From CAWEBF01 sp963807235 (lineage in GTDB: Bacteria > Acidobacteriota > Vicinamibacteria > Vicinamibacterales > UBA2999): DNA of 64,000 nucleotides. Positions 46,868 to 55,309 of this stretch are shown piece after piece. The stretch covers positions 136,925 to 200,924 of the forward strand of contig CAWEBF010000028.1 in assembly GCA_963807235.1 (NCBI GenBank). The letters run 5' to 3'. How positions within the stretch are numbered: position 1 is the stretch's first letter; every line of letters starts with the position of its first letter. A program made the position numbers and the translations under genes. A model generated the notes under the pieces. That model was not told the DNA's origin, searched no databases, and was given only the letters and a program-made list of their open reading frames with translations.

Positions 46868-47564
46868 TCAGGCCGGCCCCCACGACGCAATGTCGCCGTG
46901 GCGGCGGCGCGATGCAGGCGCCGGCTTGTCCGTCCAGTCGAACACCATTTGCCAGTCGTACTGCTGGTCAAGGCGGACCACGACCGTCAGCGTTTCGCCG
47001 TCCTTCGACGGTGAGAGCCGTGGTTCGCCGTCCTCCTGCCGCGCCACGAGACGACTCCGCGACAGCTTCAACCGCGCGGCTGGAGCTTGACCCGACGTCT
47101 CGACCACCCGCCCGACAAGGGCGGGTCCCATTACGTCCCTCGCCACGTCGTTGAGGAAGAGCCACGTGGCCACTGCATAAGTCGGCGCGGGCTTCGGTGG
47201 AAGTGCGATCTCGCTGCGGATCAGCGCGGAAGACCGGCGCCGGTATCGCGTCCACGGCGGCCTGGTGAACGGCGGGCGGCAGCAGTCCCTCCACCACGGC
47301 GTGAGCGCGCGGCCGATCGACCAGCATCACGCGGGCCATCGCGTCTCGCACGTGCCGCGTGACCGGTCCCAGGTCGAGCACGCCCTCCAGTTGTTCCATC
47401 CGTGCTTCGACGTGCGACTCTTCGAGCGCCAGCGCCACCGCTTGCGCGGACTGACGCTGCGCCTCGTCGAGCTCGAGCGCCAGGTCGCGGGCCTCGCCAC
47501 GCAGCCTCTCCAACTCGCGGCGCAGGCTGTCCTCCTCCGCGGGGCGTATCGTCTCGTCCTTCAT
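46868..47564 (-). CDS. Hypothetical coiled-coil protein of glycan locus, frameshifted
   Basis: ATG 47564 overlaps the GT61 stop as ATGA. An N-terminal coiled coil (LRRELERLRGEARDLALELDEAQRQ) precedes VTRHVRDAMARVMLVDRPRAH and VDAIPAPV. A one-base shift near 47233 leads to ALIRSEIALPPKPAPTYAVATWLFLNDVARD, ending LTVVVRLDQQYDWQMVF. The late part (RSRLVARQEDGEPRLSPSKDG) faintly recalls 2-oxoglutarate oxygenases but the expected HxD reads SKD. About 230 residues. Function unknown; last gene of the glycan operon. Confidence 0.5.
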
Positions 47565-48934
47565 GGGCGGTCCCCCACGGGACCGACGCGGGGGACCGCG
47601 TCCACCCTCGCCTCGACCTTGTCGAGAAACGCCGACAGCCGTGCGATCGGCATCGAATCGCCGCCCAGGAAGCAGTGACAGTGCTGCGCGAACGCGGCCG
47701 CCAGGTGCACGTAGAAGTGCGGCGAGTCGCCGAGCATCGACAGCCGTCGATTCGGCGAGCCGCCCGTGCGGATCCACCCGGAGCGCGAGCCGCGCTGATC
47801 GGCGTACCACGCCATCAGGCTGTCGCTCAGCAGAACCACGACGTGCGTATCGGGGGCCGAAAAAACGATGTCGGCCAGGCCAGCGCCGCTGACGCCAGCC
47901 ACGACCGCCGCGTCGCGAAAGATGCGGATCTGATCGTCCAGGGAGCAGTCGGCCATCACCAGCACCTCGAAGCCGCGGCTGGCGAACAGCGCCTCGACTT
48001 CCGGCTCGTTGGACACCCAGCGCCGCTTGGGATCGGCATCGCGGCGCGACACGTAGATGCGACGGGTGCCCTTCCCCGACGCCGTCGTGCCACGCGAGGT
48101 CAACAGGCGCCGCGTCTCGAGGAGCGCGGACAGCGGCCGCCCGCCCGCCCGTCCGTCGGATTCGAATACCAGCAGGCGAGCGGCCTCGACCGGCGCGCCG
48201 TCCCATGCCACGGCCTGCGCCGCCGGCAGCCCGACCAGTTCGAGCGTGGCGCGCTGGAATCCCCGTAGTGGCGACGGCAAGAGGAACCGGGCGGAGGGCG
48301 CGATCGACGAGAGCGCCACCACCTGGGGCACGCAGTCCAACAGCCAGTGACCGAAGTTCCGGAGCTTCCGCTGCGCGAAGTCGAACGTGAATTTCGGTAT
48401 GGCCACGACGCCGGCCGCGCTCGCAGCGCTCGCGCGCGCGGCCGGGGCTCGAACGGACACGCGAAGCGTGCGCCCGCCCGCGCCCGAGCGGGCGGCGTCT
48501 TCCTCGCTGCGGACCACCGCCCCGGGAATATCAAGAACGGTGCTCGATGCGCCACGCAATCCCTCGTCGTCCGCGGATCCGTCGTGGCCGTGCAGGCTGT
48601 CCCAGAGCGCCTGGATCCGCGGGTCAGCCGTCGCACTCTCGATGACGCCGAGACGCGACGTCACGGGATGCTCGACCGCCTCGCCGATCGAGAGGCGGGC
48701 GACGTTCAGCCGCAGCCGGGAGGGCCCCTCCAGCACCAGGCTGTCCGATCCCAGCCGCGCAAACGGCATCCCCGCCAGCCGCGCGCGTTCCCCCGCCTGC
48801 CGGACAAGAGCAGCCAGCTCCCGCTCGGCCCGTTGACGCTCTTCCTTCACGCGCGCCTGCAATTCCGATACGGCCTTCCGGGCGTTGGCCACCTCGTCGC
48901 GAAGGGATGACGGCGTCGTCACGGGCGAAAACAC
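47561..48934 (-). CDS. Glycosyltransferase family 61 (DUF563) protein
   Basis: 457 residues. An N-terminal coiled coil (SLRDEVANARKAVSELQARVKEE), then after about 190 residues the GT61 core: LRNFGHWLLDCVPQVVAL, RRIYVSRRDADPKRRWVSNEPEVEALFASRGFEVL, FRDAAVVAGVSGAGLADIVFSA. These are the conserved blocks of DUF563 transferases, which move xylose or GlcNAc in other systems. The start overlaps the membrane GT gene by 16 bp and the stop overlaps the next gene, so the operon is tightly coupled. Confidence 0.88.
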   Translation of the reverse strand: MFSPVTTPSSLRDEVANARKAVSELQARVKEERQRAERELAALVRQAGERARLAGMPFARLGSDSLVLEGPSRLRLNVARLSIGEAVEHPVTSRLGVIESATADPRIQALWDSLHGHDGSADDEGLRGASSTVLDIPGAVVRSEEDAARSGAGGRTLRVSVRAPAARASAASAAGVVAIPKFTFDFAQRKLRNFGHWLLDCVPQVVALSSIAPSARFLLPSPLRGFQRATLELVGLPAAQAVAWDGAPVEAARLLVFESDGRAGGRPLSALLETRRLLTSRGTTASGKGTRRIYVSRRDADPKRRWVSNEPEVEALFASRGFEVLVMADCSLDDQIRIFRDAAVVAGVSGAGLADIVFSAPDTHVVVLLSDSLMAWYADQRGSRSGWIRTGGSPNRRLSMLGDSPHFYVHLAAAFAQHCHCFLGGDSMPIARLSAFLDKVEARVDAVPRVGPVGDRP

Positions 48935-50688
48935 GGCCAGTTCAGCGGCTCAAAGCGGCCGGTGGCTCGGGCGTTGCGGTTGACCAGCAACCGAATCCGA
49001 AAGCGGCCGCCGAATGTGTGCTCCGCCGTGTTCAGGAAGGCCTGATCGAAATAGGACACGACGATCGGGAACGACTCGCGAAAACCACCGAGGTCGTCGC
49101 TGGCACCGACGATCGCGATGGGAACTGATTGGGCACGCAAGCGTGTCACGGTCAGCCGTTGCATCTCGTCGGTCGTGAAGAATCCGGGCCGCAAGTCGGC
49201 GTGTCCACCCGCGAATCCCCGCTCTCCCAGCGCCAGCACCTGCGGAATGTAGTGTTGCACGAAGATACGGTCGGTCGGCTGCGTGCATTCCCGAAGATAG
49301 AGCGCCAGCATCAGCAAATCGTCTGGATCGGCCGGCGGGTCGGACGCAATGGGAAACGCCTGCCCCGCCCGCCTCCAGATCTCCGCGGCGCGATCGACGG
49401 CGGCGTCGATCGATTGATCCAGGGCGGATTTCTCCAGCCGGCGCGGCAGATCGTCGGTGACGCCGATGACCAGTACGGCCAAGACGACGCCGGCCGCGGA
49501 CACCAGCAACGCGCGTGCCGGGGCGAACGCCGGATGCCCGCGCCACGGAGCCCGCACATCCTCCGGGTGCCACACCAGGCGGAGCGCCGCCACCACAAGC
49601 CACGCGACCAACAGGGCGTGGGGCACCGAGGGATCCGCCAGACGCGCCGCCAGCGGGGACCGGAGGAAGCCGACGTTCAACATCAGGCCGAGCGCGGCAA
49701 CGGCCGCCACCTTCGGCGAGGCGTTCGGCCACGACGGACGGAATGCGTGTGGCGACAGGCTCCAGAACGCGAACGCCAGGAGCGGCAACGCCAGCTCACC
49801 GTAGAAGAGCCACGCCACCGAGTTGTCCTGCACCGTCGCCACGGTGCGCCTGACGAGGCTTCCTGCCTGGGCCTCGGGCGACACACCGTCCGGGTTGTCG
49901 AACAGACCCGGCCAGACAACCGGCGCGCGACCGCGATCCTGCTGCGCCCACGCCGCCGCCGTCTGAAAGTAGGTCACCACGCCGCCGTTTTGCTGGATGA
50001 ACACCAGATAGGGGGTGGACAGCAGCACAACAAGGGCGCCATAGCCCACGGCGTGTCGAACACGCTCGCGCCACGGCAGATGCGTCGTGGCCAGCAGCAG
50101 CACGGCGAAGGCTCCACCGATGAACACACCGTGGTCGTGGCGAAAGAGAAACCCCACCACGGTCACGAGAGCCACAAGGAGGAGGCGCCCCCCGCTCTGC
50201 CGATCCGTGAATGCCCACAGCGCCGGAATCGCCAGCACGTAGACGAGGATCTTCGGGTAGTTGTAGAAGCGGGCGGCGAGCAGGATCTGCAGCAGCGCTG
50301 CGGCCACGCCCAGCAGCAGCGAACCCGATATGCCCTCAGCCAGGAGAAACACGCCGGCGCCGCAGGCTGCCAGGACGGTTACGCAGAAGGCGATCTCCGA
50401 CAACGTGCCGCGCCCGAACACCTGCTGCACGGCCGCCGCCACGTAGTAGAAAAGCGGCGCGCCGTGATCCACGAAGTCACGAACCGGCAGATCGCCGAAC
50501 AGGATCTGCCAGCCGCGTACGAGGTAGAAGAAGTGGTCGTCGGTCAGGAAGGCAAAGCTGCCATTGGGATCGTTGAAGCGCAGCAGCCACGCGAAGACGA
50601 AGAGCCCCGCGGCGCACAGGAGCATTGCCGCCGCGCGGACGATCCACGTCGCGCGCGCCCAGGGTACGGCAACAGCCGTCACCGCCAC
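48919..50688 (-). CDS. Polytopic membrane glycosyltransferase (GT-C, GT39-like)
   Basis: 589 residues with about eleven membrane spans. The first outer loop carries FLTDDHFFYLVRGWQILFGDLPVRDFVDHGAPLFYYVAAAVQQVFG, the DD-containing loop of lipid-linked sugar transferases. The C-terminal 150 residues form an outer domain (YLRECTQPTDRIFVQHYIPQVLALGERGFAGG). It probably moves a sugar from a polyprenyl carrier on the outer face of the membrane. Ten bp separate it from the upstream epimerase gene. Confidence 0.85.
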   Translation of the reverse strand: MAVTAVAVPWARATWIVRAAAMLLCAAGLFVFAWLLRFNDPNGSFAFLTDDHFFYLVRGWQILFGDLPVRDFVDHGAPLFYYVAAAVQQVFGRGTLSEIAFCVTVLAACGAGVFLLAEGISGSLLLGVAAALLQILLAARFYNYPKILVYVLAIPALWAFTDRQSGGRLLLVALVTVVGFLFRHDHGVFIGGAFAVLLLATTHLPWRERVRHAVGYGALVVLLSTPYLVFIQQNGGVVTYFQTAAAWAQQDRGRAPVVWPGLFDNPDGVSPEAQAGSLVRRTVATVQDNSVAWLFYGELALPLLAFAFWSLSPHAFRPSWPNASPKVAAVAALGLMLNVGFLRSPLAARLADPSVPHALLVAWLVVAALRLVWHPEDVRAPWRGHPAFAPARALLVSAAGVVLAVLVIGVTDDLPRRLEKSALDQSIDAAVDRAAEIWRRAGQAFPIASDPPADPDDLLMLALYLRECTQPTDRIFVQHYIPQVLALGERGFAGGHADLRPGFFTTDEMQRLTVTRLRAQSVPIAIVGASDDLGGFRESFPIVVSYFDQAFLNTAEHTFGGRFRIRLLVNRNARATGRFEPLNWPCFRP

Positions 50689-50697
50689 GCTCCGGCG

Positions 50698-51673
50698 CTA
50701 CTTGGCAGCGGCCGGCGCGGGCGCGTCGCGCACACCGGGACGGGTCGCGCGGTACCACTCGACCGTCCGGCGGAGCCCGTCGTCGAAATCTGTTTCGGCA
50801 CGAAAGCCAAACCGCTCCTGCGCGCGGCTGACGTCGAGCCGGCGGCGCGGCTGTCCGTTGGGCTTGGAGCCGTCCCACACAATCGAGCCCCGGAACCCCG
50901 AAAATTCGGCGATGCGCCCCACCAGCGTGGCAATCGAGATCTCGCGCCCGGAGCCGATGTTCACGGGGTCGGCGTCGTTGTATCGTTCGGCCGCCAGCAG
51001 GATCGCTTCCACCGCGTCGTCTACGTACAGAAAGTCCCGCGTCGCCGAGCCGTCGCCCCACACTTCAATCCGGTCGCGGCCGGCGTCTACGGCTTCGGCG
51101 CACTTGAGGATCAGCGCCGGGATCACATGCGACGCGCGCGGGTCGAAGTTGTCGCCGGGGCCATACAGGTTGCTCGGGAGCAGGAAGATCGAGTTGTAGC
51201 CGGTACTGCTGCCGGTAGGCCTGGCCCTGCACGAGGATGGCCTTCTTGGCGAGCCCGTACGGGGCGTTGGTTTCCTCCGGGTAGCCGTTCCAGAGATCGT
51301 TCTCACTGAACGGCACAGGCGCGAACTTGGGGTAGGCGCACACGGTGCCGACGTTGACCACCTTCCCCACGCCCGCCCGCCACGCCTGATCCAGCACGTG
51401 CACGCCCATCAGCAGGTTGTCGAAGAAGAACTCGGCCGGCCGTTCGCGGTTGGCGCCGATGCCGCCGACCACGGCGGCCAGGTGAATCACCAGCGTGGGC
51501 GAGGTGTCGCGGTAGAGGCGCGCGGCTTCGTCCGCGCGCCGCAAATCGTAGTCGCTGCGGCCGAGGCCCGTGACGGCGGCGCATCCGAGCGTCTGCAGGC
51601 GGCTGACGAGCCGGCGGCCTACGAAGCCGGTACCGCCCGTCACCACGACGCGCTGATCGCGCCAGAAGATCAT
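50698..51673 (-). CDS. NAD-dependent sugar epimerase, GDP-L-fucose synthase-like, frameshifted
   Basis: About 320 residues, short-chain dehydrogenase fold. The N-terminus has RVVVTGGTGFVGRRLVSRL; then VIHLAAVVGGIGANRERPAEFFFDNLLMG, typical of Fcl/WcaG, and the catalytic YxxxK in NAPYGLAKKAILVQGQAYRQQY. One extra base near 51202 breaks the frame; it resumes YNSIFLLPSNLYGPGDNFDPRASHVIPALI, with the C-terminal domain intact. It makes a nucleotide deoxysugar (perhaps GDP-fucose) for this glycan operon, of which it is the first gene. Confidence 0.82.
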
Positions 51674-51692
51674 CGGCGGTATCTTAACGCGG

Positions 51693-53151
51693 ATGCGAAT
51701 CCTGTTCTTCGTGCACGTCCTTGGGACGGACGCGCCATTTCAAGCACGTCGTGACGGGCCTGGTCGATCGCGGCCATACCGTGGTCCTCGCCGCCGCCTC
51801 GACCGGCGACTCGGACAAGACGAAGAAGGGCTGGTACGACCACCCGCGCATCGAGGTCGTGACCTGCCCGACCCGCGGCACGATCGCTGGGGAACCGTGA
51901 TCGAGCCGATCCGCCGGGCGCGCGACCATCTGCGATTCTTCGACCCGCGCTACGCCCACGCCGTGAAGCTTGCCGAGCGGGCCGTCCGACAACGTGCCGC
52001 AGACCTGGAAGGACGCGCTGTCGCGGCCATCCGTGGATGACGCGACACTGGAAGACCGTGCAGCGGGCGCTGGCCCTGGCCGAGGCCGTGATCCCGTGCG
52101 ACGCGGACTTCCTGCGGTTCGTCGAGGGGCAGCGGCCCGACCTGGTGCTGGTGACGCCACTGGTCGAGTTCGGGTCCTATCAGACGGAGTACGTGAAGTG
52201 CGGGCACCGGCTTGGTGTCCCTGTCCTGTACCTGCCGTTCTCGTGGGACAACCTGACGAATCGGGGCCTGATCCGGGTGGCGCCGGACCGGACGCTCGTG
52301 TGGAACGTGCACCAACAGCGCGAGGCCGTGGATTTCCACGGCGTGGCGCCCGAAGCCATCGTCGTCACCGGCGCGCCGCGGTTCGACGAGTTCTTCGAGA
52401 TGCGCCCGGCATCCGAGCCGAGACGCCTTCTGCGCCTCCCTGGGGCTCGACCCCTCGCAGCGTCTGCTGTTGTACCTGTGCTCGTCCGGCTTCGTGGCCC
52501 CACGCGAACGCGAGTTCGTTCGCGCGTGGGTCGGCGAGATCCGGCGCGAAGGGCGCGGCACCTGGCTGGAGCACTGTTCGATTCTGGTGCGGCCGCACCC
52601 GGCGTATCTCGAGGAGTGGAACACGGGTGGCCTGTCGGATCTTCCCGGGCGTGGCCGTGTGGTCGCAGAAGTCGTCGATGAATGCCGACCAGCGGCTGTT
52701 CGACTCGTTGTTCCATGCCACCGCCGTGGTGGGCCTCAACACAAGCGCGATGATCGAAGCGGCCATCGTGGGGCGGCCGGTCTACACCATCGCCACGCCC
52801 GAGTTCTCAGGCGGCCAGGAGGCCACGTTCCACTGGTGGTATCTGCTGGTGGACCAGGGGGGCGTGGTCATGCGCAGCGAGTCGTTCCTGGAGCACGTCC
52901 GCCAGCTTGTCGACGCTCCCGAGCAACAGGCGGAGGTCGTGGAGCGCTCGAAGCGGTTTCTCGAAGCCTTCGTGCGCCCGCGCGGCCTTACGACCGGCGC
53001 GAGCGACGTGATGGTGGAGGAGATCGAAGCGGCGGCCGCGATTCACAAGGCGCCGCGCGCGGCGCCGGCCTGGCATGTCCCGGCCCGTTGGGGCCTGGAC
53101 CTCCTGCTCAGGGCCGGCGCCGAGCGTTTCTTCGTAAAGGGCGCCGTCTAG
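51693..53151 (+). pseudogene. GT-B / CDP-glycerol transferase-like glycan gene, at least five frameshifts
   Basis: Pieces in all three frames make one protein of about 480 residues: MRILFFVHVLG at the start; then IEPIRRARDHLRFFDPRYAHAVKLAERAV; PDLVLVTPLVEFGSYQTEY and VLYLPFSWDNLTNRGLI; LLLYLCSSGFVAPREREF and SILVRPHPAYLEEW; finally LFDSLFHATAVVGLNTSAMIEAAIVGRPVYTI. The order and the late NTSAMIEAAIVGRPV match GT-B capsule/teichoic-type transferases. Breaks lie near 51730, 51885, 52035, 52435 and 52645. Divergent from the epimerase gene. Probably sequencing errors near a contig edge. Confidence 0.65.
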
Positions 53152-53393
53152 CGAGCCGCCGATGGGGCGCCGCCGCCGGCCGTGAACTCCTGCCGGGTCA
53201 GCCGGCCATCCCTGTTCGTGTCGTACCGTTCGAAGCTGCGCAGCGACCACTGCCATTCGGCCGATTCCAGCTGCCGTTCCGGTTGACGATCGAGGCTCTG
53301 GAAGGTGTCGAAGGTGTACGGTGACGTCGTGGCAGTCCCTGACGTAGGGGCAGCAGTCCCGGTCTCGCCCACGACCTCGGCGTCGGAAGTCAA
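53148..53393 (-). CDS. EF-hand protein, N-terminus cut at the junction
   Basis: The C-terminal 80 residues of a calcium-binding protein. The canonical loop is YDTNRDGRLTRQEF, with Asp, Asn, Asp, Gly and Glu in place, preceded by RQPERQLESAEWQWSLRSFER. Upstream of about 53340 the translated sequence (TSGTATTSPY...) no longer resembles this protein and no signal peptide or first EF-hand is seen. The break coincides with the change of genome type. Confidence 0.6.
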   Translation of the reverse strand: MTSDAEVVGETGTAAPTSGTATTSPYTFDTFQSLDRQPERQLESAEWQWSLRSFERYDTNRDGRLTRQEFTAGGGAPSAAR

Positions 53394-53545
53394 TGCGGGC
53401 TGGCCGGACTGGTATGCCCGGTACGTCGGCGGTACCTGCCGGTCGTTCGCCTGCGTCCAATCGCCCTATGCGTCGTTCCACGTATTCGGCACCACCGGCG
53501 AATTGTTCAACGTACCCGAACGGTTAAAGCCGGATTAACTGGTGA
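53330..53545. other. Putative assembly or recombination junction
   Basis: The EF-hand gene loses similarity here, and from about 53395 the plus-strand frame reads EVNAGWPDWYARYVGG, which recalls the start of alphaproteobacterial VOC proteins, then ends GELFNVPERLKPD at 53538. Gene content, LPS pathway and neighbours differ on the two sides. No repeat, IS end or tRNA is visible at the join. Confidence 0.6.
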
Positions 53546-53578
53546 ATTCTAGCTTATGCGGTCGAGGCTGCCGTCAAC

Positions 53579-53746
53579 ATGAGGAAACCCATGGACGCCC
53601 AGAAATCGCGGTCGATGCCATCGTGGCGCTGACCGACTGTGACCGCGAAGCAGGTCGCGGCCTTCATCCGCAGGCTATATCTTACCGGCGCGAAGGACCC
53701 CAAGCGCCTGACCTTCAAGGGCCTGCAGGCGATGGCGCGGGGGTGA
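53579..53746 (+). CDS. Possible small basic protein, frameshifted
   Basis: MRKPMDAQKSRSMPSWR in one frame continues as TVTAKQVAAFIRRLYLTGAK and DPKRLTFKGLQAMARG in another, with a shift near 53630. The joined product is about 55 residues, basic and helical. I do not recognise it; the coherent amphipathic second half is the only support. Confidence 0.3.
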
Positions 53747-53792
53747 GGGTTTTGGCGTAGGAGGGACCCTGAAGACCCCCCGCCTTGGCCGG

Positions 53793-54384
53793 TTAAGCCG
53801 ACGTCCAATCGAACAATCGCTTCGCCGATGACAGCAATTGGCTCGGGGCCGCCCCGGTCGGGCTGGCGCCGTGGCTGGCTTCGGCAATTGCGTCCGTGCG
53901 GATCTGGCGGTTGGACCCGAAATAGACGGCGAACACATTTTCGGTGTCCAGCATGACGGCCTTGGTGATGGCGTTCTGCATCGACGCCCGCTTGTTCAGC
54001 GCGCACCTTCCACCTCGGTCTCGACCGCCTTCATCAACTGATCGGCGATGAACATCAGGCGGCAGCCGACGTACCATTGCGGTGCTACGCCGGTACGTTG
54101 ATTAAACTTGTTCAAGCGCGCGACCGAACTAAGATAAGGAAGGCCGAAATCGGCGGCGCCGATCAGGTCCCAATGCTGCAGTTGCAGGCGAATGGCCTCC
54201 TGCAGCGGCTCCATCCTCGAAGATGCTGGAGGAAGGGTCGTACTGCCGGACCTTGTCGTAAAACCGCGCCAGAATGCCGGGCAGGACCTTTGCGAAGAAC
54301 GGCCGCATCTCGCGCAAGTGTTGCCCGCATCGGCTCGTCGATACCAAGCAAATCGAGGCGGATGGCGTTCCAGTCGGGGGTCAT
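53793..54384 (-). CDS. Protoglobin-like globin sensor domain, several frameshifts
   Basis: Pieces in order: MTPDWNAIRLDLLGIDEPMR; LREMRPFFAKVLPGILARFYDKVRQYDP; MEPLQEAIRLQLQHWDLIGA through ARLNKFNQRTGVAPQWYVGCRLMFIADQL; then LNKRASMQNAITKAVMLDTENVFAVYFGS. This is the globin fold of globin-coupled sensors. Where these have a haem-binding His (VHxRIGLxPxWY), the sequence has Asn (FNQRTGVAPQWY). Breaks lie near 54315, 54215 and 54005. No signalling domain follows. Confidence 0.6.
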
Positions 54385-54494
54385 AGGCGGCTCCAGCGCG
54401 AGCGTTGTGGCGGCCAGCCCTATTCAATCGGGGTATGGTTAACGAATTACGAATTTATGGGTAGTTCTACGGAGAAACGCGCAAATTCGGACGT

Positions 54495-54525
54495 AAAAAA
54501 GGGCTCCGGAGCGGGTCCGGAGCCC
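54495..54525 (-). terminator. Rho-independent terminator
   Basis: GGGCTCCGGA / TCCGGAGCCC, a 10-bp perfect stem with GCGGG loop (54501-54525). On the minus strand it is followed by six U residues, so it ends transcription of the FAH gene, which stops at 54556. Confidence 0.88.
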
Positions 54526-54555
54526 TGATTTTCGCATTTTGGCGAAGAATGCCGA

Positions 54556-55263
54556 TTATGCCGCGGGCGGGCCGATCGCAACCTTCAGGGTGCCGACGCC
54601 GTCGACCCCGCATTCGATCTTGTCGCCGGGCGAGAGCGCGGACACGCCGGCCGGCGTTCCCGTCATGATGATATCGCCGGCGGCGAGCGCAACCTGCTGC
54701 GAAAGCTGCCAGATGATCTCGGGCACGTTCCAGATCAGTTCGGTGAGGTCGCCCTTCTGCTGTTTCGGTGCCGTTGACGGTGAGCCAGATCCTGCCCTTC
54801 GGAGGGATGGCCGATCTTGGCGGCCGGCTGCAGCGCGCGAGCAGGGCGCGGAATAGTCGAAGGATTTGCCGACTTCCCACGGCCGCTCCTTCTTGCGCGA
54901 GGCGATCTGCAGGTCGCGGCGGGTGAGGTCGATGCCGACGCCGTAGCCGTAGACGTGGTCGAGCGCCTTGTCGGCCGGGATGTTGAGGCCGCCGCTCTTC
55001 ATCGCGACGATCAGTTCGACCTCGTGGTGCAGATCCTTGGTCAGCGGCGGATAGGGGATGGTGGCGCCGTCCGGGACCAGCATGTCGGCGTGCTTGGCGA
55101 AGAAGAACGGCGGCGCCCGCTCGTCATTGCCCATCTCGCGGATGTGCTCGAGGTAGTTGCGGCCGACGCACCAGATGCGGCGGACCGGATAGGATTTCGT
55201 TTCGCCGACGACGGGAAGGGAGGGCTGCGGCGGAGCGGGAATGACGTAGGATGTGGCGTTCAT
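54556..55263 (-). CDS. Fumarylacetoacetate hydrolase (FAH) family protein, with compensating indels
   Basis: 235 residues. RRIWCVGRNYLEHIREMGN, PFFFAKHADMLVPDGATIPYP, LHHEVELIVAM (metal-binding Glu), GYGVGIDLTRRDLQ and ITMTGTPAGVSAL-like IIMTGTPAGVSALSPGD at the end are family blocks. Two opposite frame slips, near 54770 and 54845, scramble about 25 residues between FDYSAPCS and QKGDLTELIW; the neighbouring frame there gives PPKGRIWLTVNGTE, the expected text. It cleaves carbon-carbon bonds in acylpyruvates or is an isomerase. Confidence 0.85.
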   Translation of the reverse strand: MNATSYVIPAPPQPSLPVVGETKSYPVRRIWCVGRNYLEHIREMGNDERAPPFFFAKHADMLVPDGATIPYPPLTKDLHHEVELIVAMKSGGLNIPADKALDHVYGYGVGIDLTRRDLQIASRKKERPWEVGKSFDYSAPCSRAAAGRQDRPSLRRAGSGSPSTAPKQQKGDLTELIWNVPEIIWQLSQQVALAAGDIIMTGTPAGVSALSPGDKIECGVDGVGTLKVAIGPPAA

Positions 55264-55309
55264 GACGATCTCGGCGGGGGTTGCGGGCAGGAAACACGGC
55301 TGGATAGCT

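Noticed and set aside
49129..51309. 726-residue plus-strand frame over the membrane GT and epimerase genes
   Set aside because: Low-complexity Arg/Gln/His shadow with no domain; the minus-strand genes are clearly conserved.
53330..53545. Integrated mobile element boundary
   Set aside because: No integrase, transposase, inverted ends or tRNA is found near the join.
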